Positions 34,337-42,580 of a stretch of 64,000 nucleotides of DNA are shown one piece after another. The DNA comes from Polaribacter sp. NJDZ03 (GTDB lineage: Bacteria > Bacteroidota > Bacteroidia > Flavobacteriales > Flavobacteriaceae), in the NCBI RefSeq assembly GCF_019263805.1, contig NZ_CP079195.1:3459001-3523000 (forward strand), read 5' to 3'. A program made the position numbers and the translations under genes. The notes beneath the pieces are model-generated. The model had not been told where the DNA came from and did no database searches. It was given only the letters and a program-made list of their open reading frames with translations. Each line of letters begins with the position of its first letter. The stretch's first letter is position 1.

Positions 34337-34379
34337 TCTAAATTTAATATTACTTTCCTACTTCTTAAAGAGAAACACT

Positions 34380-34387
34380 TAATTTTG
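34380..34387 (+). promoter_or_regulatory. Putative -7 box (TAATTTTG) of the phosphoesterase gene
   Basis: Exact TAnnTTTG match. It covers the TTG at 34385, which argues against that TTG as start and for the ATG at 34406. Confidence 0.5.
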
Positions 34388-34405
34388 CTAAAAAATAAAA
34401 TTAAG

Positions 34406-35137
34406 ATGAGAACTTTTGCAATAGGAGACATTCACGGAGGCTTAAAAGCATTACTTCAGGTATTAAATAAGCTTGAATTAAAAGATGGTGATAAAATTAT
34501 TTTCATGGGAGACTATGTAGATGGTTGGAGTGAATCTGCACAAGTTATTCAGTTTTTAATAGAATTATCTCAAAAATTCGATTGTATTTTTATCAAAGGA
34601 AACCATGATGTTTGGTGCCAGAACTGGCTAGAAGATGCTAATGATGTAAATCCCTCTTGGTTTATGCATGGCGGTAAAGAAACCATGGAGAGTTATGAGG
34701 GTTTTTCTGCAGAAGAAAAACAAAAACATGTTGCTTTTTTTGATAATTTACCTCTACATTATATAGATACAGAAAACAGGTTATTTTTACATGCGGGTTT
34801 TACTTCTATGCACGGAGTAGAAAAAGAGGAATTTAAAGAGTTGTTGTACTTAGATAGGTCTTTGTGGGAAATGCTTTTAGGGCTAGATAAAACGATTGAA
34901 AAAGAGTCTGTTTTTTATCCTAAAAGAATACAGCATTATAAAGAAATTTACATTGGGCACACACCAACCACCAATTATAATAACCCTAACCCAATGAATA
35001 TTGCTAATGTTTGGAATGTAGATACTGGAGCTGCTTTTAAAGGTAAAGTAACAGGCTTAAATATTGATACAAAAGAGTTTGTACAAAGTGATGATTTACC
35101 AAGTTTATACCCTGATGAAAAAGGAAGAAATAAATAA
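34406..35137 (+). CDS. Metallophosphoesterase (Ser/Thr protein phosphatase-like)
   Basis: 243 residues. The PPP-family metal motifs are in order: FAIGDIHGGLKAL (GDxHG), IIFMGDYVDGWSES (GDxxDG), IFIKGNHDVWCQ (GNHD), then LFLHAGF and YIGHTPTTN with the remaining metal-binding His. Such enzymes hydrolyse phosphoproteins, ApppA-type dinucleotides or other phosphoesters in the cytoplasm. ATG chosen because an upstream TTG lies inside the -7 box. Substrate unknown. Confidence 0.9.
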   Translation: MRTFAIGDIHGGLKALLQVLNKLELKDGDKIIFMGDYVDGWSESAQVIQFLIELSQKFDCIFIKGNHDVWCQNWLEDANDVNPSWFMHGGKETMESYEGFSAEEKQKHVAFFDNLPLHYIDTENRLFLHAGFTSMHGVEKEEFKELLYLDRSLWEMLLGLDKTIEKESVFYPKRIQHYKEIYIGHTPTTNYNNPNPMNIANVWNVDTGAAFKGKVTGLNIDTKEFVQSDDLPSLYPDEKGRNK

Positions 35138-35143
35138 GTATTA

Positions 35144-35228
35144 GAAGCTATTTCCTGCTTTCACTACTCGCTTTTTTTGTAAAAAAAAAACAAAAAAGAG
35201 CTCAAACAGACCGTTCAATCAGGGCTAA
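35144..35228 (-). ncRNA. Structured intergenic element, copy B
   Basis: Read on the minus strand it begins TTAGCCCTGATTGAACGG and ends GCAGGAAATAGCTTC, with an inner hairpin GAGCTCTTTTTTGT / ACAAAAAAAGCGAG. It aligns across its full length with the plus-strand element at 39513-39589. It starts 20 bases past the stop of the sterol-desaturase gene. It may be a structured RNA, a terminator-like element, or a mobile repeat. Confidence 0.5.
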
Positions 35229-35247
35229 GAGTATTTGCCAAGTTTCG

Positions 35248-36132
35248 TTATTTTTTAACCAACGGATACATTTCTTGATGAATAAAGTCTTTCGGAAACT
35301 TTTTTTCATCATCAAAACCTAATTCGATATCTCTACCAGAATATGGAATATAATTTGTTTTAAAAATGTAATCCCAAATACTTAACGTTATCCCAAAGTT
35401 TACCCCGTTTTTTCTATCTTCTGGCAACTCTTTTACATGATGCCAAATATGCATTTTTGGGTTGTTTAAAATATATTTTAACCAACCATAATCCCAATTA
35501 ATATTCGCATGGTTTAAGTGCCCAATCGTAATATTAAAAAAGTGTACAAAGACAACATCTTGTGCAGAAAAACCTCCAATAATTGCCAACGGAACGTATC
35601 TTAAAGAATTGTAAACCACCGGTTCCATCCAATGGTATCGTAAGTGTGCAGCAAAGCCCATTTCTTTAACCGAATGATGTACTTTATGAAAATTCCAAAG
35701 AAATTCGAATTGATGTAATAGTCTGTGAGTCCACCATTGTACAAAATCGATCACAATAAAAAAGATAAATATTCTAACAAAAAACGGATAGTTATTAATT
35801 TCTAACAACTGAAAACTGGTAATAGATAAACCTACAATACCTAAAATATCATTAAACAATTCTGCTGCCGAATTAGATAAGGCAATGAGGACAATTAAAT
35901 TTAGTAAGAAGAAATTAAAGAACATATAAAAGGTGTCTAACCAAAAATCTTTTCTAAAAATTGATTGATTTTTACGCCAAGGAAAAAGTATTTCTAATCC
36001 CCAAACTACTAAAGAAATTACAATTAATCCGTAAAAATAATTCTCCCAATCTAGTTCCATTAAAACAGATTGCTTTACGTAATTCCAATAACCGGAATAA
36101 GAGTCTTTTATGATATCTAGGTATTTGTTCAT
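35248..36132 (-). CDS. Sterol desaturase / fatty acid hydroxylase superfamily protein
   Basis: 294 residues with about five membrane helices. The di-iron His clusters are HRLLH, NFHKVHHS, and later HLNHAN with MHIWHHVKE, as in the ERG3/FAH superfamily. It would hydroxylate or desaturate a membrane lipid using oxygen. It is the last gene of a minus-strand run with purine nucleoside phosphorylase and the TIGR04282 transferase. Lipid substrate unknown. Confidence 0.9.
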   Translation of the reverse strand: MNKYLDIIKDSYSGYWNYVKQSVLMELDWENYFYGLIVISLVVWGLEILFPWRKNQSIFRKDFWLDTFYMFFNFFLLNLIVLIALSNSAAELFNDILGIVGLSITSFQLLEINNYPFFVRIFIFFIVIDFVQWWTHRLLHQFEFLWNFHKVHHSVKEMGFAAHLRYHWMEPVVYNSLRYVPLAIIGGFSAQDVVFVHFFNITIGHLNHANINWDYGWLKYILNNPKMHIWHHVKELPEDRKNGVNFGITLSIWDYIFKTNYIPYSGRDIELGFDDEKKFPKDFIHQEMYPLVKK

Positions 36133-36148
36133 TATGTTGGTAATATTG

Positions 36149-36177
36149 CCCCTTCAGGTTTTTAAAACCTGAAGGGG
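36149..36177. repeat. Perfect 14-bp-arm hairpin repeat
   Basis: CCCCTTCAGGTTTT-t-AAAACCTGAAGGGG between the sterol-desaturase start and the PNP end. It is a small palindromic intergenic unit and could also stop transcription weakly. Confidence 0.7.
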
Positions 36178-36207
36178 TTAACGTACTCTAATTTTGTTTA
36201 AATTAAA

Positions 36208-37023
36208 CTATATCACTTTTATAACCTCCTTAAACAATGCAATCATTTTAGGTTCTGCTTCACCTGCAATAGCTATAATTTCTGAAATATCTACAGATTG
36301 TAAATTTTTAGGATCACATTCATCCGTTAACACAGAAATGGCTGCACAAGGTAAATTTAGTTGTTTTGCAACAATAACTTCAGGTACCGTACTCATACCA
36401 ACGGCATCTGTTTCTAAAATTTGCAACATTCTATATTCGGCTCTTGTTTCTAATTGTGGGCCTAATACACTGGTGTAAACGCCTTTGTGTAATAAAATAT
36501 TTTGCTCTTTGGCAATCTTAATAATTTTACTATTTATTTCTTCGGAATATGGTGCTAACATATCTGCAAAAATATTTCCAAAATTATTGGCTCCTTTAAA
36601 AGCTAAAGGAGAACTTCCTTGCAAATTAATATGATCTTCAATTAGCATTAACTCTCCTTTTTTATAAGATAAGTTAATGGCTCCTGAAGCATTAGAAATT
36701 AGTAGGTTTTTAATGCCTAAACCGTGCATGGTTCTAATTCCGTAAGTTACTTCCCAAGCATTATAGCCTTCATATAAATGAAAACGACCTGCCATTATAA
36801 TTACCTTTTTGCCAGACAATTCTCCATAAATTAATTTACCAGAATGAAACTCTACCGTTGCCACTGGGAAATTTGGTATTTCTGAATACAGAATTTCTTT
36901 TTCAATAGCAACTTCATTTACTAATTTCCCTAATCCTGTTCCTAAAACAATTCCTATTTCTGGATTTGTAATTCCGTTTGATTTTAAAAAATCGATGGTT
37001 TCTTGTAATTGTTGTTTTTTCAT
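36208..37023 (-). CDS. Purine nucleoside phosphorylase (type I, trimeric)
   Basis: 271 residues, the usual length of trimeric PNP. Marks: IGIVLGTGLGKLV (phosphate loop), MAGRFHLYEGY (catalytic-site His), NASGAINLSYKKGELMLIEDH (signature), LGPQLETRAEYRM with the purine-binding Glu and VGMSTVPEVIVA. It cleaves purine nucleosides with phosphate to base and ribose-1-phosphate. Next to a TIGR04282 transferase, its real substrate could instead be an adenosyl derivative, as proposed for arsenosugar-type loci. Confidence 0.93.
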   Translation of the reverse strand: MKKQQLQETIDFLKSNGITNPEIGIVLGTGLGKLVNEVAIEKEILYSEIPNFPVATVEFHSGKLIYGELSGKKVIIMAGRFHLYEGYNAWEVTYGIRTMHGLGIKNLLISNASGAINLSYKKGELMLIEDHINLQGSSPLAFKGANNFGNIFADMLAPYSEEINSKIIKIAKEQNILLHKGVYTSVLGPQLETRAEYRMLQILETDAVGMSTVPEVIVAKQLNLPCAAISVLTDECDPKNLQSVDISEIIAIAGEAEPKMIALFKEVIKVI

Positions 37024-37033
37024 TTTGTTGTCT

Positions 37034-37053
37034 GGTCGAGCGCAGTCGAGACC
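37034..37053. repeat. Short GGTCGAGCGCAGTCGAGACC element
   Basis: Twenty-base quasi-palindrome directly upstream of the PNP start. This word is scattered in many genomes of the phylum, so it is probably a small repeat rather than a specific operator. Confidence 0.5.
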
Positions 37054-37094
37054 TAAATTATATTCCCTTCTGGACTGAATTCTAGGGAAATTTG

Positions 37095-37712
37095 TTATTG
37101 TAAAAATTGTTGAAATGCAGAATGATGCTCAATATCTTCAAAAACATCCACATCATTTAGTTCTTTTAACAAAAATACTGCTTTATCTTGTAAATCTATT
37201 AATGTATCTTTTCTAACTGAAGCCTTTCCCCAATCTTTATTTTTAAAGATATCTTCTTGTAAAGCATTCATTCCTAAAAGATAATAACCACCGTCTTCTG
37301 CAGGTCCTAAAACCACGTCATTAGAGTCTAGTTGTTGGAATGCATTTTCTATATTTTCTGAGGTTAAATCAAACAAATCGCTACCAATAATCATAACTTT
37401 TTGATACCCCGCGGCAAAACTATGTTTAAAAGCATTTAACATTCTAATGCCTAAATCTTCTCCTACTTGTTGGTGTTTTTGATAGCTTTTTGCATCCCAA
37501 ATATCATTTTCTCTAATTTTTACAGAATAATAAACCGCTTTATCAGATGTTACTTTAGAGGTTATTTCTTTCGTTTTATCTAATAAGAATTTATAGATTT
37601 CTAAAGCTTTCTCATCACCAACGGTTTTAGCCAAACGTGTTTTTGCTTTGCCTAATTCTGGGTTTCTGGTGAAGATTAGGAGTAAGTTTTTACTTTTTAT
37701 TTTATTTTCCAT
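37095..37712 (-). CDS. TIGR04282-family (DUF2064) nucleotidyl/glycosyl transferase-like protein
   Basis: 205 residues, GT-A-like fold. LLIFTRNPELGKAKTRLAKT is the nucleotide-binding start with the K-T-R-L pattern; MIIGSDLFDLTSENI and DVVLGPAEDGGYYLLGM are conserved active-site strands, and the end has VDVFEDIE. The family carries the name 'arsenosugar biosynthesis glycosyltransferase' from gene context, not from assays. Located between PNP and a rhodanese gene in a minus-strand run. Confidence 0.88.
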   Translation of the reverse strand: MENKIKSKNLLLIFTRNPELGKAKTRLAKTVGDEKALEIYKFLLDKTKEITSKVTSDKAVYYSVKIRENDIWDAKSYQKHQQVGEDLGIRMLNAFKHSFAAGYQKVMIIGSDLFDLTSENIENAFQQLDSNDVVLGPAEDGGYYLLGMNALQEDIFKNKDWGKASVRKDTLIDLQDKAVFLLKELNDVDVFEDIEHHSAFQQFLQ

Positions 37713-37890
37713 TAATGTATCAAGTTTTCATCACTTAGAAACATAGACTAAGTTTTTAATGTAGTAAGAATTATATTTTAACCTATTTTTATTTTAACAA
37801 AAGAGTGATCACAGAAAACTGTTACTGTATACTGCAAACTTATTTTAAAAATTACAACAGTGAAAACTGTATACTAAAACGGATTACTTT

Positions 37891-38376
37891 TTAATAAACC
37901 TTCTCTCCTTTAAAAAGCCATTTGCTCCACTCTTTATTAAAAGTATGTATTTTTTCTGTCTGGTTACCTAAAGTATCAATGACTTGATAATTATTGTTTT
38001 TCCACTCAAAAATTCCGCCATATAAATTAAAAACATTCGTATACCCTTTTTCAATTAATTGATGCGCAACAATTTCTGAACGAATACCTAATGAACAATA
38101 CACAACAATTTTTGCACTTTTGTCTTTTGGCAGTTTCTCTAAAGTTTTAGTGATATTAAAATGATCAAAACCTACAAGAATAGCATTTTTTAAATGACTG
38201 ACTTTATATTCTTTTTCTTCTCTAGCATCTAAAAGAAAAGTTTTTGTAGTTGCTAATGTATCTACAGAAATATAAGGAACATTGTTCTTGTTGAATTTGT
38301 TTAACAATTTATCTAACTTTTTTTGTGCAGTTAGTGTTGATGTTATTAGTAGAAAAAGAATTAAAATTTTCTTCAT
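37891..38376 (-). CDS. Secreted rhodanese-like domain protein
   Basis: 161 residues with a signal peptide (LLITSTLTAQ). One rhodanese domain follows: LLDAREEKEYKVSHLKNAILVG and the active loop VVYCSLGIRSEIVA with the catalytic Cys, then GYTNVFNLYGGIFEW. It would handle persulfide sulfur, or bind anions such as arsenate, in the periplasm. It lies among genes resembling an arsenosugar-type locus. Confidence 0.9.
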   Translation of the reverse strand: MKKILILFLLITSTLTAQKKLDKLLNKFNKNNVPYISVDTLATTKTFLLDAREEKEYKVSHLKNAILVGFDHFNITKTLEKLPKDKSAKIVVYCSLGIRSEIVAHQLIEKGYTNVFNLYGGIFEWKNNNYQVIDTLGNQTEKIHTFNKEWSKWLFKGEKVY

Positions 38377-38634
38377 TTTATAGGTATTCCTTTGGTAAGT
38401 GTTATTTGACTTTAATTTCTATAGCGATTTTTTTAGAGTATTCTTAAAAGGTAAGTCAGCTTATATAAAGCTATAAAGTTAAAGTTTTTTTTGTTTTATA
38501 CAATTGTCAAATCCTTTTATAATAGACAAAGAACTTGTTTCCAAGTTCTTTGTTGTGGGGTATGGTTCTTGCAAATTTTATTTAATGTGCAACGGCATAC
38601 TTATTTTTGATGTTTTATATGAAAATTAAAAATA

Positions 38635-39345
38635 TTATTTTCCGTTTAAAGTCCAATCATATTTTAGATAACTAATTTTTGCTTTCGGGTTTATTTTAGT
38701 TTCTGAGTATTTGTTTAAAAAATCGATAATTGAACCTTTTTTAGTAAAATCTTCTTTAAACCAATCGAAAATTGATGAGATTTGAATTTTTTTAGCAGAA
38801 ATTTTATTTCTCGTAGGGTCGTTTACAAAACCTTTTATTAGTTTATCTAAGGTTGCATCTACATTCTCTTCTGTAAAAGCTTCGTTTCCTAATTTAGGAC
38901 AAGAACCAGAAGCACAATTTACACCTACATGAATTCTTGGGTCAAATAAATTTTTACGTAAAATGGTATGTTCAATATCATCTAAAGTATATGTTTTTCC
39001 GCCTACTATTGCAAAAGGAGTTTTCCAAGCAGTTTTTCCTTTTTGTTTGATGTCTGTAATGCTTTTTAGAGGATAATTATCTAAAATAATTTTAATGGTG
39101 TATGCGTTGTATGCATTCATCCAAAATGCTTTTTGTTTATTGGTAGACCAAGAACTAGTTGGTGTTGTTTTTTCTAAATAAGAAATGTAGCTGTCTAATT
39201 TAGCTTCCTCTTTTTTTAATGATTTGTAATCTACAATTCCGCTTTTGGTAACGTGCTGTTGCAATAAGCTGTTAAAAATTGATGTTTGTGCGTTTACTTG
39301 TGATAAAGTAAAAAGAGTAACTAGTGTTAAAAGTATTTTTTTCAT
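38635..39345 (-). CDS. DUF547 protein, secreted
   Basis: 236 residues with a signal peptide (LSQVNAQ). DUF547 marks: KQKAFWMNAYNAYTIKIILDNYPL, TLDDIEHTILRK, and VGVNCASGSCPKLGNEAF with a conserved Cys pair, then WFKEDF. DUF547 folds like a papain-type/transglutaminase hydrolase, with the first Cys as candidate nucleophile. No activity is established here. The gap to the rhodanese gene contains a CAAAGAACTTG / CAAGTTCTTTG hairpin (38527-38552), so the two may be separate transcripts. Confidence 0.88.
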   Translation of the reverse strand: MKKILLTLVTLFTLSQVNAQTSIFNSLLQQHVTKSGIVDYKSLKKEEAKLDSYISYLEKTTPTSSWSTNKQKAFWMNAYNAYTIKIILDNYPLKSITDIKQKGKTAWKTPFAIVGGKTYTLDDIEHTILRKNLFDPRIHVGVNCASGSCPKLGNEAFTEENVDATLDKLIKGFVNDPTRNKISAKKIQISSIFDWFKEDFTKKGSIIDFLNKYSETKINPKAKISYLKYDWTLNGK

Positions 39346-39512
39346 TTTTATATAATTTCTATTAGTATAGACGAAATGTTTTTTAGTTGATTACAAAAAT
39401 GATTCCAATTCTTGTTAAATTAAGATTAATGTGTTCTATTATTCAATTTAAAGAGGTGAAGTTATTAAAAAAAAATAGCTTTTTTAGTTTTACAATAGGT
39501 CTTTTAAGTGGT

Positions 39513-39589
39513 TTAGCCCCGATTGAAGCAATTGTTTGAGCTCTTTTTGTTTTTACAAAAAAGCGAGTGCGGAAAGCGGGATTAGCTTC
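39513..39589 (+). ncRNA. Structured intergenic element, copy A
   Basis: TTAGCCCCGATTGAAGC at the start and AAGCGGGATTAGCTTC at the end pair as an outer stem. GAGCTCTTTTTGT / ACAAAAAAGCGAG forms an inner hairpin with a T-rich loop. Full-length homologue of the element at 35144-35228 on the other strand. It ends 13 bases before the putative fabD -7 box, so it is not in the fabD leader. Confidence 0.5.
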
Positions 39590-39602
39590 AAATAAAAATG
39601 AT

Positions 39603-39610
39603 TATTTTTG
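39603..39610 (+). promoter_or_regulatory. Putative -7 box (TATTTTTG) of fabD
   Basis: Exact TAnnTTTG match 43 bases upstream of the fabD ATG. Confidence 0.45.
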
Positions 39611-39652
39611 CAGCCAATTAAAAGAATAAATAGTTACTAAAATACATATTTT

Positions 39653-40540
39653 ATGAAAGCATATATTTTTCCGGGTCAAGGAGCGCAATTTACAGGAATG
39701 GGATTGGATTTATACGAAAAGTCTGCATTGGCGCAAGAATACTTTGAAAAAGCAAACAAGATTTTAGGGTTCTCGATTACAGATATTATGTTTGAAGGAA
39801 CTGCAGAGCAATTAAAGGAAACGAAAGTTACGCAGCCTGCAATCTTTTTACACTCGGTAATTTTAGCGAAAGTTTTAGGAGATTCTTTTAAACCAGAAAT
39901 GGTTGCAGGACATTCTTTAGGAGAATTATCTGCCTTGGTTGCAAATGGAGTTTTAACTTTTGAAGATGGTTTAAAATTGGTTTCTAAACGTGCTTTGGCA
40001 ATGCAAAAAGCATGTGAAGCTGCACCAAGTACAATGGCGGCAGTTTTAGGTTTGGCAGATACTATTGTGGAAGAAACGTGTGCAGAAATAGATGGAGTAG
40101 TGGTTGCTGCAAATTATAATTGTCCTGGGCAATTGGTTATTTCTGGTGAAATTGCTGCGGTTGAAAAAGCGTGTGCTGTTTTAACTGAAAAAGGAGCAAA
40201 GAGAGCTATATTATTACCTGTTGGTGGTGCGTTTCACTCGCCAATGATGGAGCCTGCAAGAGCTGAATTAGCAGCTGCTATTGAAGCAACTACTTTTAGT
40301 AAACCTACATGTGCTGTGTACCAGAATGTGGTTGCAAAGGCAGTTACGAGTCCGGAAGAAATTAAAGAGAATTTAATAGCACAATTAACGGCACCAGTAA
40401 AATGGACACAATGTATACAAGCAATGATTGCTGATGGTGGTACAGAATTTGTTGAGGTTGGACCGGGTAAAGTGTTACAGGGTTTAATGCGTAAAATTGA
40501 TAGATCTGTTGCTGCTTCTGGAGCAGTTTTGTTTGAATAG
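39653..40540 (+). CDS. fabD: Malonyl-CoA:ACP transacylase
   Basis: Cytoplasmic transfer of malonyl from CoA to acyl carrier protein, supplying fatty-acid elongation. 295 residues. Marks: IFPGQGAQFTGMG (oxyanion Gln), catalytic-Ser GHSLGELSAL, SKRALAMQKACE with the malonate-binding Arg, and catalytic His in GGAFHSPMM; VGPGKVLQGLMRK is near the end. Length is standard. Single gene with its own promoter and terminator rather than part of a fab operon. Confidence 0.96.
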   Translation: MKAYIFPGQGAQFTGMGLDLYEKSALAQEYFEKANKILGFSITDIMFEGTAEQLKETKVTQPAIFLHSVILAKVLGDSFKPEMVAGHSLGELSALVANGVLTFEDGLKLVSKRALAMQKACEAAPSTMAAVLGLADTIVEETCAEIDGVVVAANYNCPGQLVISGEIAAVEKACAVLTEKGAKRAILLPVGGAFHSPMMEPARAELAAAIEATTFSKPTCAVYQNVVAKAVTSPEEIKENLIAQLTAPVKWTQCIQAMIADGGTEFVEVGPGKVLQGLMRKIDRSVAASGAVLFE

Positions 40541-40561
40541 ATTTTATGAAATATTTTATAT

Positions 40562-40593
40562 AAAAAAAACGAACTTGTGAGAGTTCGTTTTTT
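40562..40593 (+). terminator. Terminator after fabD
   Basis: AAAACGAACT / AGTTCGTTTT stem with A and T runs. Near-identical hairpins occur at 48736-48768 and 49912-49938. Confidence 0.85.
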
Positions 40594-40673
40594 GTTGTTG
40601 CTAATTTTTAGTTTCGTTACCGTTTAGTACATGAAGCGTAGCATTCTTTATATAGATTGCTATTAGCCGGTCT

Positions 40674-41609
40674 TTAATTTAGATTTTTTATAAACTCATT
40701 ACTATATTTTAATAATTCATTTAATGCGGTTTCTTCCATTGGGTAATGACCACCACCTTTTAGAATCTTTACAGTGTAAGGTGCTTTTATTCCTTTCATT
40801 GAAATTTCGCTTAAGTGTAAAGGTGTCCAATTATCTTTTTCTGGCTGTGTTAAAAGGATAGGACATTTGTCAAATTCAGCTACCGGAATAGGTAAATTAT
40901 AGTGAGTATAATCATACAAAAATTGCAATTGTATATTTGCCCCTGCTGATGCATTGTCTTCTAAGAAAATTTTTAACGCTTGTTTATTGTTTGTTAAAGC
41001 ATTCATCTTAGAGGCAGCTTTCATTGGAAATGGTACTCGTTTTATACCCATTTTTATTAAAAGGTTAGCAATTGGAAAAAGAAACCAATTAGACCAACCA
41101 AATTTTGCAGTTGCTTTACCTACTTCTTTATCGTCATTTTTTAAAAAACACATTCCTATTATTCCGTGAACTTCGTCCATATGACAAGCAGAATTGTAGC
41201 AAAGCATTCCGCCTGCACTTAATCCGTAAAGAACGGGCTTTTTATAATCTCGTTTGGTTTCTTCGTTAACGAAGTCTGCAAAGCAATGAACCCAATTATC
41301 GTACGTAATATCTTTCTGGTTTACTTCGGTCATTCCGTAGCCTAAGTTGTCCATAGCAACAACATCATAGCCCAGTTCTGCTAATTTATGACCCAAAATC
41401 ATATTCATCTGTCTACCGTTTGTTCCAACTCCGTGATGAAGAAAAATTCGATATTCTGATTTTGAATTTGGATACCGGTCAAGATGAATTTGATTGCCTT
41501 TCCAATCCCAAGATTCTTCTACCGGATGGTTATTTTCTTTAATTTGAAAGTCGAAGGGAAGTAAAGCGTTTATTTCTTTCCAAGCAACATTTGAATTGTA
41601 TGATTTCAT
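40674..41609 (-). CDS. Alpha/beta-hydrolase family protein
   Basis: 311 residues, no signal peptide. IFLHHGVGTNGRQM is the oxyanion loop, VLYGLSAGGMLCYN carries the nucleophile Ser (G-x-S-x-G), PILLTQPEKDNWTP the acid strand and LKGGGHYPMEE the catalytic His. An insert of about 70 residues (WFLFPIANLLIKMGIKRVPF) forms the lid. The substrate cannot be read. It stands alone, with an attC-like repeat half upstream at 41696. Confidence 0.87.
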   Translation of the reverse strand: MKSYNSNVAWKEINALLPFDFQIKENNHPVEESWDWKGNQIHLDRYPNSKSEYRIFLHHGVGTNGRQMNMILGHKLAELGYDVVAMDNLGYGMTEVNQKDITYDNWVHCFADFVNEETKRDYKKPVLYGLSAGGMLCYNSACHMDEVHGIIGMCFLKNDDKEVGKATAKFGWSNWFLFPIANLLIKMGIKRVPFPMKAASKMNALTNNKQALKIFLEDNASAGANIQLQFLYDYTHYNLPIPVAEFDKCPILLTQPEKDNWTPLHLSEISMKGIKAPYTVKILKGGGHYPMEETALNELLKYSNEFIKNLN

Positions 41610-41695
41610 TTTTATTCAATTTATAGTGTGAAATTGCTATTATATGTTAGCGTAAAAATTACGTACTAAAAGTATAAGGTATTATCTTTTAAAAT

Positions 41696-41738
41696 GGTTG
41701 CAATGTTTTCTATCAGCAGTTAACGTAGTTAGCTTTTA
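41696..41738 (-). repeat. attC-like half repeat downstream of the membrane-protein gene
   Basis: Plus-strand TTGCAATGTTTTCTATCAGC then AGTTAACGTAGTTAGCTTTT; the whole 41 bases match 50563-50603 at about 34 positions. On the minus strand it reads AAAAGCTAACTACGTTAAC after a minus-strand gene, the same position as in the other copies. The matching other half is at 43001-43047. Confidence 0.5.
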
Positions 41739-41795
41739 AAAACCTAGAGACATATTAAATGAATTATTTTGAGATTGTTTTTAAAATTCTCATTA

Positions 41796-42491
41796 TTATT
41801 TTGTGGTATTAAATTTAGGTAGAAAATAATACAAACAATAAAGCATTGCTACATAAGTAAAAATAAGGACAGGCATATTGGTGTTAAAACCTAAATCAAA
41901 TGCTGGTATACTTAAAATTTCTCTAAAAGAACGTGTTGCAATTAGTGACATAAAAACAATTCCATAAGCGAAAACAGAAATTATAGCAACTCTGTTTTTA
42001 GTGGTTCGTATAATTCCTTTTTTTGCCTCTCCTTTAAAGAAATATAAAAGTGATCCAATGATGAATATTACTTCTATAAAAATAGCTAAATATACGTTGG
42101 AAGCATATAAACCAAGACCAGCGTCCATTGTGCCAGATCCAAACAGATGATGCATATGGCCAGAAAAGAAATCTAATATAAAATGTACCAATACTAAAGC
42201 CATACTTACTAATCCTATTTGCGTGCTTTTAAATAATAATTTTCCAAATATAAATGCAATAGCTAGCCAAAATAATAAAGGTGCTAAATCATGGCTATAT
42301 AACATATCTACAGCCATATTACTTAAAGTGGCATCAAAAGCATCACTTGGCTCAGTAACTTCAAGACCTAAATAATGGAAGGTAAACCACAATAGATCCT
42401 GTAATTGTGATATGATTAAAAAATAAAGTAATGTTCCTTTTGGGAACTTTTGTTTGGCAATTAATGCGGTGGTAAAATGTCCTGCTAACAT
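41796..42491 (-). CDS. Seven-helix membrane protein of unknown function (YdjM-like style)
   Basis: 231 residues from ATG 42491; the frame is open 40 codons upstream but that part crosses the divergent promoter and start of the HxlR gene. About seven membrane helices. N-terminal GHFTTALIAKQ and the buried VHFILDFFSGHMHHLFGSG cluster of His/Asp suggest metal binding as in YdjM-type membrane hydrolases; this is only a resemblance. Divergent from an HxlR regulator with two palindromes between them, so probably controlled by it. Confidence 0.7.
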   Translation of the reverse strand: MLAGHFTTALIAKQKFPKGTLLYFLIISQLQDLLWFTFHYLGLEVTEPSDAFDATLSNMAVDMLYSHDLAPLLFWLAIAFIFGKLLFKSTQIGLVSMALVLVHFILDFFSGHMHHLFGSGTMDAGLGLYASNVYLAIFIEVIFIIGSLLYFFKGEAKKGIIRTTKNRVAIISVFAYGIVFMSLIATRSFREILSIPAFDLGFNTNMPVLIFTYVAMLYCLYYFLPKFNTTK

Positions 42492-42513
42492 AGTTTTTGT
42501 TTTAAATTTTGTA

Positions 42514-42567
42514 TTTTTGCTATTGAATTGAAAGCAAAAATAATAATTACTTTCGAATTGAAAGTAA
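42514..42567. promoter_or_regulatory. Two palindromic operators between the membrane-protein and HxlR genes
   Basis: TTTTTGCT-attgaattgaa-AGCAAAAA at 42514-42540 and TTACTTTC-gaatt-GAAAGTAA at 42547-42567. Both centre on GAATT. A TTG at 42528 with TACTTTCG at 42548 (17-base spacing) could be the plus-strand promoter, covered by both dyads. Likely HxlR autoregulation sites. Confidence 0.55.
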
Positions 42568-42580
42568 TAATCTGTTGAAA

